A stretch of DNA of 34,901 nucleotides, taken from assembly GCA_040902885.1 (NCBI GenBank), contig JBBDWK010000031.1, positions 1-34,901 of the forward strand. Direction: 5' to 3'. The notes under the pieces are model-generated. The model saw only the letters and a program-made list of their open reading frames with translations. It made no database searches and was not told the DNA's origin. Shown here in pieces: positions 15,375-24,739 of this stretch. Source of the stretch: JBBDWK01 sp040902885 (GTDB lineage: Bacteria > Acidobacteriota > Terriglobia > Bryobacterales > Bryobacteraceae). How positions within the stretch are numbered: position 1 is the stretch's first letter; the number at the start of each line of letters is the position of its first letter. The position numbers and the translations under genes were made by a program.

Positions 15375-17813
15375 CTAATGATGAAACAAAAATTCCTTGG
15401 AGTTGAAGATCGCCCAGAGGAGATCCTCGAAAGCGCGGCGGCGCGAATCGCGATCGGGATTCGGACCGGCAAGCGGCTTGAGAGCTTGCGAGACTTCTTC
15501 TTCCGAGGGATACCGGGTGAGCGCGGCAAGGTAGAGACGCTCGGTCACCTGGCGGTCTGACAGGTTCGCATCGGCCAGCCACGTGTCCAGGTTGCTGCCT
15601 GCGGTAGTGATCTGGTGTTGAATGGTTTCGCCGCTAACCAGGTGCATCACCTGGGCCACGCTCGGCTTGGTGTCGCGCTCGCAGATCACTTCGCGCAGGT
15701 CGTTGCGGCCGAAGACCTTCATCATGTAGTGCGGTTTCAAAAACGGCAGCACCGGAATGCTCATTGCGCGCTTGCCCAACGGCATGCTCGGGAACTTTTC
15801 CGGAACGCCGGTCACTTGCGTCATCGAATCGACGATCTGCTCGGACATCAGCCTGCGGACGATGAACTGCGAATAGTTCACCTGATCCTTCCGGTTGGTT
15901 TCGTTCGGCACGGAGGCGAGCTGGTAGGTCCGCGATGTCAAAATCCGGCGCTCGAGATGCTTCAAGCTGTAACCACTGGCCACGAAATCGTCCGCGAGGG
16001 CCTGCAGCAACAGTTCGTTGGTAGGCGGGTTGGTGACGCGGAAATCGTCGACGGGTTCCACCAGACCGCGGCCCATGAAGAACTTCCACACCCGGTTCAC
16101 GGTGGCCCGCGCAAAGTAAGGATTACGCGGGTTGGTGGTCCAGTTGGCCAGTTTGTAGCGCACGTCTTCGCCCGGTTTCTCCGGTTCCAGGTCTCCGTCC
16201 AGATATTTTGGCGTGACCGGCTTCTTCGTCTTCGGGTGCAGCACTTCGCCCGTTTCTTTCAGGTATGTACCATTGTGGTTGTTGAAATACATGTCCTTCC
16301 GGCTCACGCGGGCAAAGAACGCGGCGAAACCGTAGAAATCGTCCTGGCTCCACTTTTCGAAGGGGTGGTTGTGGCAGCGGGCGCATTCAATCTGTAAGCC
16401 CAGCAGGAGCTGGCTGACATTGGTTCCCGATTCCTCGGGCGTGATTTCGCGGCTGACGAAATAGAAGTTGGAGATGCCCTCAAAGTCGTGGCGCCCCTGG
16501 CTCACCAACAACTGCCGGACCATCTCGTCGTAAGGAACGTCCTTCCGCACCTGGTCCCGGAACCAGCGCGCGTATGTGCCGCCCCCCTTCTGGCCCGCTT
16601 CGTTATAACCCGCGCGGTACATGTCGGCGAAACGCATGGCCCAATGGTCGGCGCGCTCGGGCCGCTCGAGGAGGGCATCGACCGCCTTCTCGCGCTTCCG
16701 GGGATTGCTCGATTTCAGGAAGGCCACCGTCTCTTCGATCGTAGGGGGCGCGGCAACCGTGTCGAGATAGACGCGGCGCAGGAATTCCTCGTCCGTGGAA
16801 AGGCCGGACGGGATGACGTTGATCCGCTTCAGCTTCGCGAAGACGTGCTTGTCGATGTAGTTGTTTTCCTCCGCCGTTGGATAGTTCTTCATCGGCCGGT
16901 CTTTCACGACGATGACCGGCACGGCAGCGGCGCGGCCCAGCATGCGGGCCATGATGGCCGTCTCACCCTCGGTTTCCGCGGTGACTAAGCCATCCTCCTT
17001 TACCGATGCGATTTCGGAGATGTTCGAGCTGAAGCGCACGATGCGAGTCAAGTCCCGAACTGCGCCGTCGTTATATTCACCCACTGCGACAAGCTGCACT
17101 TTGCTCCCCAGGCCCACCATGCGCCACTCAGGCGGATAGACTTTGAGCGTTCGCAGGCGGGCTTGACCGGGCGCGTCTAATGGCGCGCCCTTCTGCAGCC
17201 ACTCGAGCATCAGGTTGTATTCGGGAGAACCTATCTTGAACCTCTGGCCGCCGCCATGCGCCACCTGAAACGTGGGCTTCTGCAGAACCAGGCTCTTTGC
17301 CGGTTCGTTCCGGTCAATCCGGCGGCCGTCGTCTTTGTTGGCAATCGCTTCGTAGTCCAGTTCGGGATCGCTGCCAAAGAGCGAAAGCTTGAAGCCTTTC
17401 TGCCCCCGGACGGACCCGTGACAGTTGGAATTGGCGCAATCGGCGCGGCTGAAAATGGGAACGATATGATTGATGAAACTCAATTCCCGGCGGCGTTCGG
17501 GCAGCACTTCCACGGGCGCCTCCGCCGATTTGCCATCGAAGGATACCGTAAGACGCGTCTCTCCTTGGCGGTTTCCCTTTATCACGTGCGAGGCCTCGAT
17601 CGACGCAAGGCTGGCATCGGCGATCTGCCACGATGCTTCGGCAGTCACATCGCGATCGACGCCCTCTTCATCGGTCGCGATCAGCAGCACGGTCTGCCCG
17701 GCGTCGCTGGCATGGGTACGGATCTCGGGCGGATACAGCTTCAATTCAACGGTTCTCGCGCTGAGCGCGCCTGGCAACAAGGCGAGTAACGGAAGAATGA
17801 AAGCTCTGCGCAT
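15375..17813 (-). CDS. Ig-like / DUF1549 / DUF1553 protein with a CX4CH cytochrome-like motif
   Basis: An 812-residue exported protein. Residues 1-19 are a signal peptide (RRAFILPLLALLPGALSA). An Ig-like (BIG2-type) domain spans about 20-105 (TVELKLYPPEI...VEVLP). A cytochrome-like domain follows whose haem-type motif is CANSNCHG (C126, C131, H132), that is C-x4-C-H instead of C-x2-C-H, followed by FKLSLFGSDPELDYEAI. A second Ig-like domain spans about 224-304 (TLKVYPPEWRMVGLG). DUF1549 then starts with NYIDKHVFAKLKRINVIPSGLS and has CARCHNHPFEKW near residue 475, and DUF1553 closes the protein (NPYFARATVNRVWKFFMGRGLV, RTYQLAS). The CX4CH motif recurs in this Ig-bearing subfamily in Planctomycetes as far as I recall. 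The function is unknown. The gene sits 3 bp after the PPC protein stop and 8 bp before the DUF1501 start. Confidence 0.9.
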   Translation of the reverse strand: MRRAFILPLLALLPGALSARTVELKLYPPEIRTHASDAGQTVLLIATDEEGVDRDVTAEASWQIADASLASIEASHVIKGNRQGETRLTVSFDGKSAEAPVEVLPERRRELSFINHIVPIFSRADCANSNCHGSVRGQKGFKLSLFGSDPELDYEAIANKDDGRRIDRNEPAKSLVLQKPTFQVAHGGGQRFKIGSPEYNLMLEWLQKGAPLDAPGQARLRTLKVYPPEWRMVGLGSKVQLVAVGEYNDGAVRDLTRIVRFSSNISEIASVKEDGLVTAETEGETAIMARMLGRAAAVPVIVVKDRPMKNYPTAEENNYIDKHVFAKLKRINVIPSGLSTDEEFLRRVYLDTVAAPPTIEETVAFLKSSNPRKREKAVDALLERPERADHWAMRFADMYRAGYNEAGQKGGGTYARWFRDQVRKDVPYDEMVRQLLVSQGRHDFEGISNFYFVSREITPEESGTNVSQLLLGLQIECARCHNHPFEKWSQDDFYGFAAFFARVSRKDMYFNNHNGTYLKETGEVLHPKTKKPVTPKYLDGDLEPEKPGEDVRYKLANWTTNPRNPYFARATVNRVWKFFMGRGLVEPVDDFRVTNPPTNELLLQALADDFVASGYSLKHLERRILTSRTYQLASVPNETNRKDQVNYSQFIVRRLMSEQIVDSMTQVTGVPEKFPSMPLGKRAMSIPVLPFLKPHYMMKVFGRNDLREVICERDTKPSVAQVMHLVSGETIQHQITTAGSNLDTWLADANLSDRQVTERLYLAALTRYPSEEEVSQALKPLAGPNPDRDSRRRAFEDLLWAIFNSKEFLFHH

Positions 17814-17816
17814 GAT

Positions 17817-19901
17817 TTAGTTTCTCGCTTGTATTTCCGGTTTGACTTCCAGAATAAACGGCGCCGATTCGCCATGGACGGCGCCCGCGGCATCGACAGC
17901 TTCCAGTATGACAGCAGCCCTTTGAGCAGGGCCGTCCGCGGAGATGGAAATGACTACGTCTCGCGCGCCCGTGGCAACTTTGGAGCCCGCAAGACGAATG
18001 CCCGAAGGAAGATTCCGGCCTCGTATCAGCAGCTCGGACTCCTCCCCTTCTCCTGTGCGGCGAACGGATACTTTCAGGTCCTGTGAACCGCCCGCTTTCA
18101 CGGTGAGGACGTCGGGAGTGCCCAGCAAAACGCGGGGCGCCGGGGCCACGGTCATCCGCGCCCGCTGGATTTCCATCGGGCCGTAGATGTAACCCGCCGC
18201 CGCATGTTGATAACGGACGATAGCCTCGTGCTCCACCGTGCGGCCTTCCATGGCGCCGCGCGCCTTGATCTTGAAATCGAAATGACCGGAGGCGCCGGAT
18301 TCGGCGCGGACGGGGAGAAGGACAATCGTGCCGTCGATCACGCGATCCACGCCGCAGGTATCCTTGACGACCGAGTCCTTCGGTTCCGCGCTCTGAGCCT
18401 CCGCAACAATCCCCGGTGGTAAACCCTCGGCCCAGACTTCCACCGGTGTATTCCAGCCCGCGCGCCGGCGAATGCGCACCTGAATGGTATCCTTCTGTCC
18501 CTGATAAAGAGCCTTGACGGGGTCGCGAAGCTCAACGATAAAATCGGGCGGCGTGCGCTGCACGGTCAAGCGATAGACCAGTGAGTCGCCGCCGCGGTAC
18601 ATTCCGTCCCGGATGGCCGCGTAATAAACGCCGTCCTTCTCACAGCGGAAACTCAGATCGGGATCGAGTTGGAACTCGTCGCTGCGGTCGTCTCCCCCGG
18701 GATCGTCGGCAAAAACGAGTTTTTGTCCTTCGCCGTCGAGCACCGTAATGGTGGGGTCCAGGTGATAGCCGAGCTTCATGGACTCGGCACGGAAGACTAA
18801 TGTTTCCCCGGCACTGGCCTGGAAGCGGAAATAATGCGAGGCCCCTGGCTGCTCGATTGCGCCATTCAGCACGGCCGACGCGGATACCGGGAGGGCCTTC
18901 GCCAGTTCGACGGGAGGCTGCTTAACGGTTACCTCGGGGAGATTGGACACTCGCAATTCCGTGGGAATCGCGATCTCCAAACCCCGATGGCTCGCGTGGA
19001 TGCGGTATGCGCCCGGCTTGAAATCGGAGGGCAGGCGGAAACGCCCTTCGAGTTTGCGCGAGGATCGGTTCAGGATCTCGCCTTTCGCCGCGCGGTCGCC
19101 CAGCCATAACTCATCCACAAGGTCGAGATGCGAGCCGCTAAGAGTAATCAACGTAGTCTGGCCGGCTCCGAGACCTGCTGGGAGGCTCCTCAAAACGTAC
19201 GGAAGCCGGCCAACCGAGAGGCGATAGTCGGACAAGGGACCGCCGGCCAGGGAACCCACGCGAACCGTATATTCGCCCGCTTTCTCGAAGGTGTATTCCA
19301 GGTGCGGTTCGGCAAAGATGGTCGAATCGTCCACCCAAACCAACTCGTTGCCGCGATCGTCGAGAATGGCGAGCTCCGCATCCAGCCTGGAGCCGTGCCG
19401 CGCGGCGCTGACGTCGAAGACAATCGCTTCTCCGGCTTCGGCGCGGAACCGGAAATGGTCCCAGTCTTCCGCTCCGATGACGCCGTTTACCAGGACGGGG
19501 AGAGTGAGAGGCTGCGGCTTGCGCCAGTCGTCGTTCGGCTCTGTTTCGCGAACTTCCGGAAGGGCGCCGACATCGAAGACGCCAACGTAGACTCCCCGCT
19601 CCGTGGTCAGCCAGAAATCGCGGCGGCCCACTTCCGCGTCCGCCTCTGCGCTTACGTGGAGCGTGAGTTTTGAACCTACCGACGAGAGAATTTCCGCCCG
19701 AACTCCCCTCCCGGCGAAATCCACCGACTGGGCTCCATGCAAATTCGCGCCCGTCATTTCGATTTTGGCGGACGTGCCGCGCTGAAGACCGTGCGGGAAA
19801 ATGCCGCGCACTGTGGGAGCGGGCGAAGGCAGGTCCGCGTCGAGACCGGCCACCGCCATTGGCAGCAGGCCGTACAGCAGCAGTTGTCTCGCGATTCTCA
19901 T
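17817..19901 (-). CDS. Exported IPT/PPC-domain protein
   Basis: A 694-residue exported protein with no catalytic domain. The signal peptide is about 1-19 (RIARQLLLYGLLPMAVAG). An IPT-like domain spans about 29-112 (PTVRGIFPHGLQRGTSAKIEMTG). A bacterial pre-peptidase C-terminal (PPC) domain follows at about 118-230, recognised by ETEPNDDW...DWDHFRFRAEAGEAIVFDV and YTVRVGSL. A second IPT-like unit is at about 235-315 and a second PPC unit at about 330-450 (HYFRFQASAGETLVFRAESM, PDLSFRCEKDGVYYAAIRD). The C-terminal ~240 residues are further beta-rich Ig-like material. PPC domains usually act as binding or targeting modules. An AGAGGA ribosome site lies seven bases before the ATG. In Planctomycetes and Acidobacteria such proteins commonly precede Ig-DUF1549/DUF1553 genes, and here the gap is 3 bp, so they are likely partners. 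Confidence 0.85.
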   Translation of the reverse strand: MRIARQLLLYGLLPMAVAGLDADLPSPAPTVRGIFPHGLQRGTSAKIEMTGANLHGAQSVDFAGRGVRAEILSSVGSKLTLHVSAEADAEVGRRDFWLTTERGVYVGVFDVGALPEVRETEPNDDWRKPQPLTLPVLVNGVIGAEDWDHFRFRAEAGEAIVFDVSAARHGSRLDAELAILDDRGNELVWVDDSTIFAEPHLEYTFEKAGEYTVRVGSLAGGPLSDYRLSVGRLPYVLRSLPAGLGAGQTTLITLSGSHLDLVDELWLGDRAAKGEILNRSSRKLEGRFRLPSDFKPGAYRIHASHRGLEIAIPTELRVSNLPEVTVKQPPVELAKALPVSASAVLNGAIEQPGASHYFRFQASAGETLVFRAESMKLGYHLDPTITVLDGEGQKLVFADDPGGDDRSDEFQLDPDLSFRCEKDGVYYAAIRDGMYRGGDSLVYRLTVQRTPPDFIVELRDPVKALYQGQKDTIQVRIRRRAGWNTPVEVWAEGLPPGIVAEAQSAEPKDSVVKDTCGVDRVIDGTIVLLPVRAESGASGHFDFKIKARGAMEGRTVEHEAIVRYQHAAAGYIYGPMEIQRARMTVAPAPRVLLGTPDVLTVKAGGSQDLKVSVRRTGEGEESELLIRGRNLPSGIRLAGSKVATGARDVVISISADGPAQRAAVILEAVDAAGAVHGESAPFILEVKPEIQARN

Positions 19902-19985
19902 CCGCGTCCTCTCAACGGACCACCCCTATACAATATCAACACCCGGACAGACCACACCAGACCAAACTTGCCGCCCGCCGCACAA

Positions 19986-21467
19986 TCACAGTCCTTCCGG
20001 GCGCGGCGTTTCCGGATCCAAGGGATAAATGGGACGCGGCACCCGCCGGAACGGAAGCGTTCTCAGGTTCGCGGTGCTGACTCCGGGCGTATCGACGACA
20101 AAGATGGCCTTGGCGATCGGCTCATAAGCCGCCCGGAAACCATTGGGAGACTTCACCACTACGATCTTGCAGTATGAGGGGTCGATACCGTGACTTCGGA
20201 ACAGAGCCGGGTCTACCGTCATTGCCGATCGCTCGGCAATCAGGATCTGAACCTGGCCGACCTCGAGCACGACGCTGCGTCCCATCTCGGTGGCGATGCC
20301 TGTGTTGTAGCCGCGGGCTCGCGCGATCCATCGTCCATCCGAAATCAGCTTCACGTATCCCTTGACTGGGACCGGCCTGGAATTCTTGCGGTCGAAGCAG
20401 CCGCCAACCCTCATACGAATGGTGTTGCCCACTCCGGCCGCCATGGCGCAGGCTACGGCTACGGGATCGACCAGGAAGATCGCCGCCGGACCATTCAGCG
20501 GGGCCTTGACCAGATGCTTGAGAACGCCCGTGCTGTCTCCGGGGGAACCGGAACCCGTGCTGTCGGAAGACTCGGCCAGCACCACTAGCCCTTCCTTGAC
20601 GCGCAGCGCTTCGGCGATCGCCTCTTCCACGGGCGTGAGCTTCACTTCGAAGGCGGCCTTGTTGTCCCAGAGACGGCGCGCGATTGCATCGGCCTGCCGC
20701 CGCGCACTACGAACGTCGGCATTGGTTACCGACACAACGGCGCAGCCCATCTCCTTGATGTCCATCCAGGGCTGCACCGGAAAAATGGAGACAGCTTCGG
20801 CCTTTCCCGCCTTCTCCAGTGCTTGTGCGGCCTGCATGAGATTATGCATCGGCCCGCGGTACGTCTGCGCGTTCTCGGCGGGAATAATCAGCGGCAACTT
20901 GCGGCACACCATCGTGGGGCGAACCTCGCCGCTTACGGCTTTGAGCATCAAGCGGGCCGCCTTCTGGCCGGTCTCAAACATGTCTATGTGGGGATAGGTG
21001 TGATAACCGACGATCGCATTGGCGTTCTCCACCATGGCACGCGTGATGTTGGCGTGAAGATCGAGCGTGACTACGATGAATTTGTCCGGACCGAGTATTT
21101 CACGGGCGCGGGCGAGCATGAAACCCTCGACGTCGTCTTCGCCCTCCGCGGTCTGCGCACCATGCATCGCGAGCAGGAGAGCGTCGGCATTGGCGCCTTG
21201 CAGATGGTCCTGAAAACATCGCGAGAGCTTTTCGAAATCGGCCTTCACCAGGCGGTTAGCGGTGATGGCCCACGCAGCGCAGACCGGGGTAATCTCGATC
21301 TCTTTCTTGCCGGCCAGCACATCGATAAAGCCGCCCATCTCGGTCAGCTTGCCTTCATGCCGCACAAAGGCTTCTCGCCCATATACGGGTGAGAAGTCTT
21401 CGTACTTCGTATAAACGGGAGAGAAAGTGTTGCTCTCCTGGAGGATTGAGCCTATAGCAATTTTCAC
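19986..21467 (-). CDS. MlrC-family (M81) metallohydrolase-like protein
   Basis: A 493-residue protein of the MlrC family. MlrC of microcystin-degrading sphingomonads hydrolyses the linear tetrapeptide left by MlrB; most homologues have unknown substrates. Features are IAIGSILQESNTFSP at the N-terminus, LLLAMHGAQ (H102), VTLDLHANIT (D136, H138) and YHTYPHIDMFETG (H156, H160), which are the expected metal-ligand region, followed by the MlrC C-terminal domain (SDSTGSGSPGDST, SYCKIVVVKSPNGFRAAYEPIA). No signal peptide is visible, so it is probably cytoplasmic. The start is GTG 21467 with a weak ribosome site (GAAGAG). It begins 22 bp after the stop of the Oar-like receptor, and the PPC protein gene follows 84 bp later, so it is probably in operon 2. 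A peptide or amide substrate imported through the receptor is an inference. Confidence 0.9.
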   Translation of the reverse strand: MKIAIGSILQESNTFSPVYTKYEDFSPVYGREAFVRHEGKLTEMGGFIDVLAGKKEIEITPVCAAWAITANRLVKADFEKLSRCFQDHLQGANADALLLAMHGAQTAEGEDDVEGFMLARAREILGPDKFIVVTLDLHANITRAMVENANAIVGYHTYPHIDMFETGQKAARLMLKAVSGEVRPTMVCRKLPLIIPAENAQTYRGPMHNLMQAAQALEKAGKAEAVSIFPVQPWMDIKEMGCAVVSVTNADVRSARRQADAIARRLWDNKAAFEVKLTPVEEAIAEALRVKEGLVVLAESSDSTGSGSPGDSTGVLKHLVKAPLNGPAAIFLVDPVAVACAMAAGVGNTIRMRVGGCFDRKNSRPVPVKGYVKLISDGRWIARARGYNTGIATEMGRSVVLEVGQVQILIAERSAMTVDPALFRSHGIDPSYCKIVVVKSPNGFRAAYEPIAKAIFVVDTPGVSTANLRTLPFRRVPRPIYPLDPETPRPEGL

Positions 21468-21489
21468 TTCACTCTTCGCCTCGCCGCGA

Positions 21490-24400
21490 TCAGAATACCA
21501 GCTTGAGACTCATCTGCCCGACGCGCGCCGGTCCCGCCGAGGCGATGATGCCGTAGTTGGGAGTGCCGAGCACGTTGCCCGGCGCGCCGAAGTTGGTCCG
21601 GTTGAAGAAATTGAAGAATTCTCCCCGGAACTCGAGGTTGAGCTTTTCGCCGAAACGGAACGCCCTCTTGATGTTTACGTCGACATTCGCAAGGCCCGGC
21701 ATGATCAGGGTGCGCGTTTCTTCCGAGCCGAACTCGTACATCGGAGGCGCGACGAATGCGTCCGTATCAAACCATCGGCCGATGCTGCGCTCGCTGCTGG
21801 GGAGATTGCCGTCGCGAAGGCGGTTGGCGCGTTGCTCGCTGCCGGAATTGAGGCGGGCGCTGCCGCCCTGCACCTGCACGTTGAACGCGCCACCGGACTG
21901 AATCGTCACGATGGAGCTCAACTGCCAGTCTCCGGCGATGAAACCCAGTGCGCCACCCTGGTTGAGGAACTTCTTCCCTCGCCCGAAGGGCAGCTCATAT
22001 ACGGCGCTGCTCACCCACACGTGCATGCGGTGAGAGCCGGACAGCCCGCGCTGGGATAGGTTGTTGTATGTCTGCGATGTGGCGGCGCCGGTGGGGTTGC
22101 CGGCCACCGAAGAGAAGGCTTGGTCGATCGTTCTGGAGAAGGTGTAGGAGCTCAGAACGGTCAGGCCATCGCTGAAGCGGCGCGTGTATTTCAAGGTTCC
22201 CGAGTTGTAAAAGGTCTTCGCGTCCGAGCGGACCTGCGTCAGCACTCCGTATTGCGGCAGGCGGCGGCGCGTTTGTATAGGTCCGGGGCCCGGAATGGCG
22301 TCGTTGAAGTTGACGTTACGGTCGCCGCCCAGGGCATAGTTGCCGGCGTAACCGATCTCGATCGCATTATTCGCGGTGATCTGTTGCGAGAGGTGCAGAG
22401 AACGCAGTTGCGAATATCCCGCGCCAAAATCCGAGGTGAGCGCGCCGTAATTGGGCGGTGGCGGCGTGCCGGCCACGGAGCTGGGGAACGGGTTGTCCCA
22501 GGTGATGGGCGGGGCGCCGGGATTGGCGAAGTAATTCGTGATTATTGCCCAAGGCGGATTGCTCCCCAGCCGGAACAGAGCCAGGTTCATCGTGTAGTTG
22601 TAGTAGATGCCGTAACCGCCGCGGATGACGGTCCGCTCGCTGCCGAAAGGCCGCCAGGCAAAGCCGATGCGCGGCGCGAAATTGTTCCACTCGCGCGGAT
22701 AAAAGGCGTCGCCGGCCTGCATCGGAATCGGCTGGCCGGCGGCGAAATCGAAGCTGGTGACTTCGCCGCGCGCATCGTGTACAGGCGTGCTGGGCTCCCA
22801 GCGCAGTCCGAAGTTCACCGTAAGCCGCGGCGTCACCCGCCAATCGTCCTGAATAAACAAACCCGCGCGGACGTTGCGCATGCGGATGGTCCACGCACTG
22901 TTGCCGACTATGCTCTGCTGTGGCAGGCCCAGCAGGAAATCACCGACGGAGTTGCCCGATCCGACGGGGTTATTGTTCTCGAAGTTGAACTGACCGCGAA
23001 CCGTGAGCCCCTGCAGGCGGTCCGACCTCACCTTGCGGATATCAAAGCCCATCTTGATGTTGTGCCGCGGCTTGTTGATGGTGAGATTGCTCATCGCCTG
23101 CCAGACTTCGTCGGGCTGTATTAGCGGGTTATTGGTGAGATCGCCGATGCCTGTGTAGCCTGCGATGGCGATGAATGGGAAACCGTTGGTCTGCCCGGCG
23201 GCGGGAATGTTGGGGATTCCCAGCTCGTTCAGAATGCTGAAGTCGGTGTTCTCGCGGGGGTCCGCCTGGAAGATGAAGCTTCGGTTGTACGCGATGCGCG
23301 ACTCCTGGATGACCGTCGGGCTCCAGATTCGCGTGTGACCCAAGACGACGTTATAGGCCTTGAGGCCGGTGCGGCGCTGGAAGCCGGGAAAGAACAGGGG
23401 ATCGGGACGGTCGCGGTTGTCGTAGGCGCCCCGGGCGAAGATGTTGTCCTTCTCGCCGAACCGGTGATCGAGCCGGTGAATGGTCGAGTTGCTCGTCGTC
23501 GGAACGGGAGCGAGAACCTGATAATTGAAAACCTGGCCCGGCGTGTTGACCTGGGGGAAATATTTCAAAATGTTCTGCGACTGGCTGGTAATCCGGTTTG
23601 CCGGAATGATGTTCCCCGGGAACGGCTGGCCCGTGACGGGGTCGACCACGGTTCCCGTGAACGGAGCCCCGGCGGAAGTCCGCGTCATGTTACCGGCGCG
23701 CTGCTCGTCGGTCGGAAAGATGAAGCGGCCGAACTGCTCCTGCCGGATTCGAATGCCTTCATAGTTCGAGAAGAAGAACGTCTTGTCGCGGCCGTCGTAA
23801 ATCTTGGGGATGTAGACGGGACCGCCTACCGTTCCGCCAAACTGGTTCTGGCGCAGCTTCGGCTTCGAGGTTGGGAAGAAGCCCCGCGCGTCCATCTTGT
23901 CGTTGCGGAGGAAATTGAACAGCGTGCCATGCAAAGAATTCGTGCCCGACTTGGTCACGATGTTGACGTTCGCTCCCGCCTGGAAGCCGAACTCGGCCGA
24001 GAACGTACCCGTCTGGATCTTGAATTCCTGCACCGCGTCGATGGAGGGGTTGAAGGAGTTCCAGTTATAGAAACCCACGTTCATGGTCGCGCCGTCGAGG
24101 TTCCACTCGTTGTCCGTGTCCCGGTTTCCGTGAGCCCAGATGCCGATACCGCCGGCGAGGAAGTTCTGGAGTGTGGCGCCACCCGGAATGCCGTTCTGGA
24201 TGTTGGGCGTGAGCAGCGCGAGCGTGTTGAAGTTGCGGCCATTGAGGGGAAGCTCGACCACCCGCTTGTTCTCGATGACGTCGCCGAAGACCGCGTCCTC
24301 CGTATTGATGATGGGCACCTCGGCGGTGACGTCGATCGACTCGGTTACGCTGCCGGTCTGCATGGTGATGTCCAGGCGAGCGCGTTGGGCCACCTGAAGG

Positions 24401-24681
24401 ATCAGACCCTTGTTCACTTCCGTGCGGAAGCCGTTGGCGGAGAACGAAACCTCATACTCGCCGATAGGAAGATTGGTCAAGATGTAATTGCCGTCCGAGG
24501 CCGTTTTCCCCTCGCGGACCTGGTTTGTCGCCACGGCTTTGGCTTGGACGGTGGCGCCTTCGATGGTGCCACCCGAGGCATCCTTGACAGTTCCTATGAT
24601 GCTGGCCGTGGTCACCTGGGCCAGAAGCTCTGTGGACGATAACAGCAGAAACGCGGCAACTACCGGGGAGAATCGGGCCAT
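21490..24681 (-). CDS. Oar-like TonB-dependent outer-membrane receptor 1
   Basis: A 1063-residue outer-membrane protein. The signal peptide ends near residue 21 (FSPVVAAFLLLSSTELLAQ). A carboxypeptidase-regulatory-like domain spans about 25-105 (SIIGTVKDASGGTIEGATV, SDGNYILTNLPIGEYEVSFSANGF). A plug-like region follows (VVELPLNGRNFNTLALLTPN), then GANVNIVTKSGTNSLHGTLFNFLRN and a long beta-barrel rich in aromatic-ended strands. The last residues VGQMSLKLVF end in Phe, the outer-membrane assembly signature. Oar-like receptors are greatly expanded in Acidobacteriota and their ligands are mostly unknown. A strong AGGAGG site lies five bases before the ATG. The promoter region is filled with GTATGC half-sites and shared with the divergent GntR-LacI regulator, which is the likely controller. 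It heads operon 2. Confidence 0.93.
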   Translation of the reverse strand: MARFSPVVAAFLLLSSTELLAQVTTASIIGTVKDASGGTIEGATVQAKAVATNQVREGKTASDGNYILTNLPIGEYEVSFSANGFRTEVNKGLILQVAQRARLDITMQTGSVTESIDVTAEVPIINTEDAVFGDVIENKRVVELPLNGRNFNTLALLTPNIQNGIPGGATLQNFLAGGIGIWAHGNRDTDNEWNLDGATMNVGFYNWNSFNPSIDAVQEFKIQTGTFSAEFGFQAGANVNIVTKSGTNSLHGTLFNFLRNDKMDARGFFPTSKPKLRQNQFGGTVGGPVYIPKIYDGRDKTFFFSNYEGIRIRQEQFGRFIFPTDEQRAGNMTRTSAGAPFTGTVVDPVTGQPFPGNIIPANRITSQSQNILKYFPQVNTPGQVFNYQVLAPVPTTSNSTIHRLDHRFGEKDNIFARGAYDNRDRPDPLFFPGFQRRTGLKAYNVVLGHTRIWSPTVIQESRIAYNRSFIFQADPRENTDFSILNELGIPNIPAAGQTNGFPFIAIAGYTGIGDLTNNPLIQPDEVWQAMSNLTINKPRHNIKMGFDIRKVRSDRLQGLTVRGQFNFENNNPVGSGNSVGDFLLGLPQQSIVGNSAWTIRMRNVRAGLFIQDDWRVTPRLTVNFGLRWEPSTPVHDARGEVTSFDFAAGQPIPMQAGDAFYPREWNNFAPRIGFAWRPFGSERTVIRGGYGIYYNYTMNLALFRLGSNPPWAIITNYFANPGAPPITWDNPFPSSVAGTPPPPNYGALTSDFGAGYSQLRSLHLSQQITANNAIEIGYAGNYALGGDRNVNFNDAIPGPGPIQTRRRLPQYGVLTQVRSDAKTFYNSGTLKYTRRFSDGLTVLSSYTFSRTIDQAFSSVAGNPTGAATSQTYNNLSQRGLSGSHRMHVWVSSAVYELPFGRGKKFLNQGGALGFIAGDWQLSSIVTIQSGGAFNVQVQGGSARLNSGSEQRANRLRDGNLPSSERSIGRWFDTDAFVAPPMYEFGSEETRTLIMPGLANVDVNIKRAFRFGEKLNLEFRGEFFNFFNRTNFGAPGNVLGTPNYGIIASAGPARVGQMSLKLVF

Positions 24682-24701
24682 GCTTGCCTCCTGAGCGAAT
24701 T

Positions 24702-24739
24702 GGTATGCAGTGGTCGTATGCTACAAGCATACCGGTATG
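24702..24739. promoter_or_regulatory. Cluster of GTATGC half-sites: likely operator of the GntR-LacI regulator
   Basis: Four GTATG(C/G) half-sites occur at 24703-24708, 24716-24721, 24727-24732 (inverted) and 24735-24739. Two perfect palindromes overlap: GTATGCTACAAGCATAC (24716-24732, 7-bp arms, 3-nt centre) and CATACCGGTATG (24728-24739). The second palindrome falls in the spacer of the receptor promoter, where binding would block transcription. Its 13-bp core AGCATACCGGTAT (24726-24738) recurs at 34828-34840. Confidence 0.65.

Noticed and set aside
19902..19985. Internal promoter before the PPC-domain gene
   Set aside because: An AT-richer patch (TATTGTATAG on the minus strand) is present, but no acceptable -35 box lies at the right distance.
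23335..24642. 435-residue plus-strand open frame opposite Oar-like receptor 1
   Set aside because: Antisense shadow of a strongly supported receptor gene, with no recognisable domain and no ribosome site.
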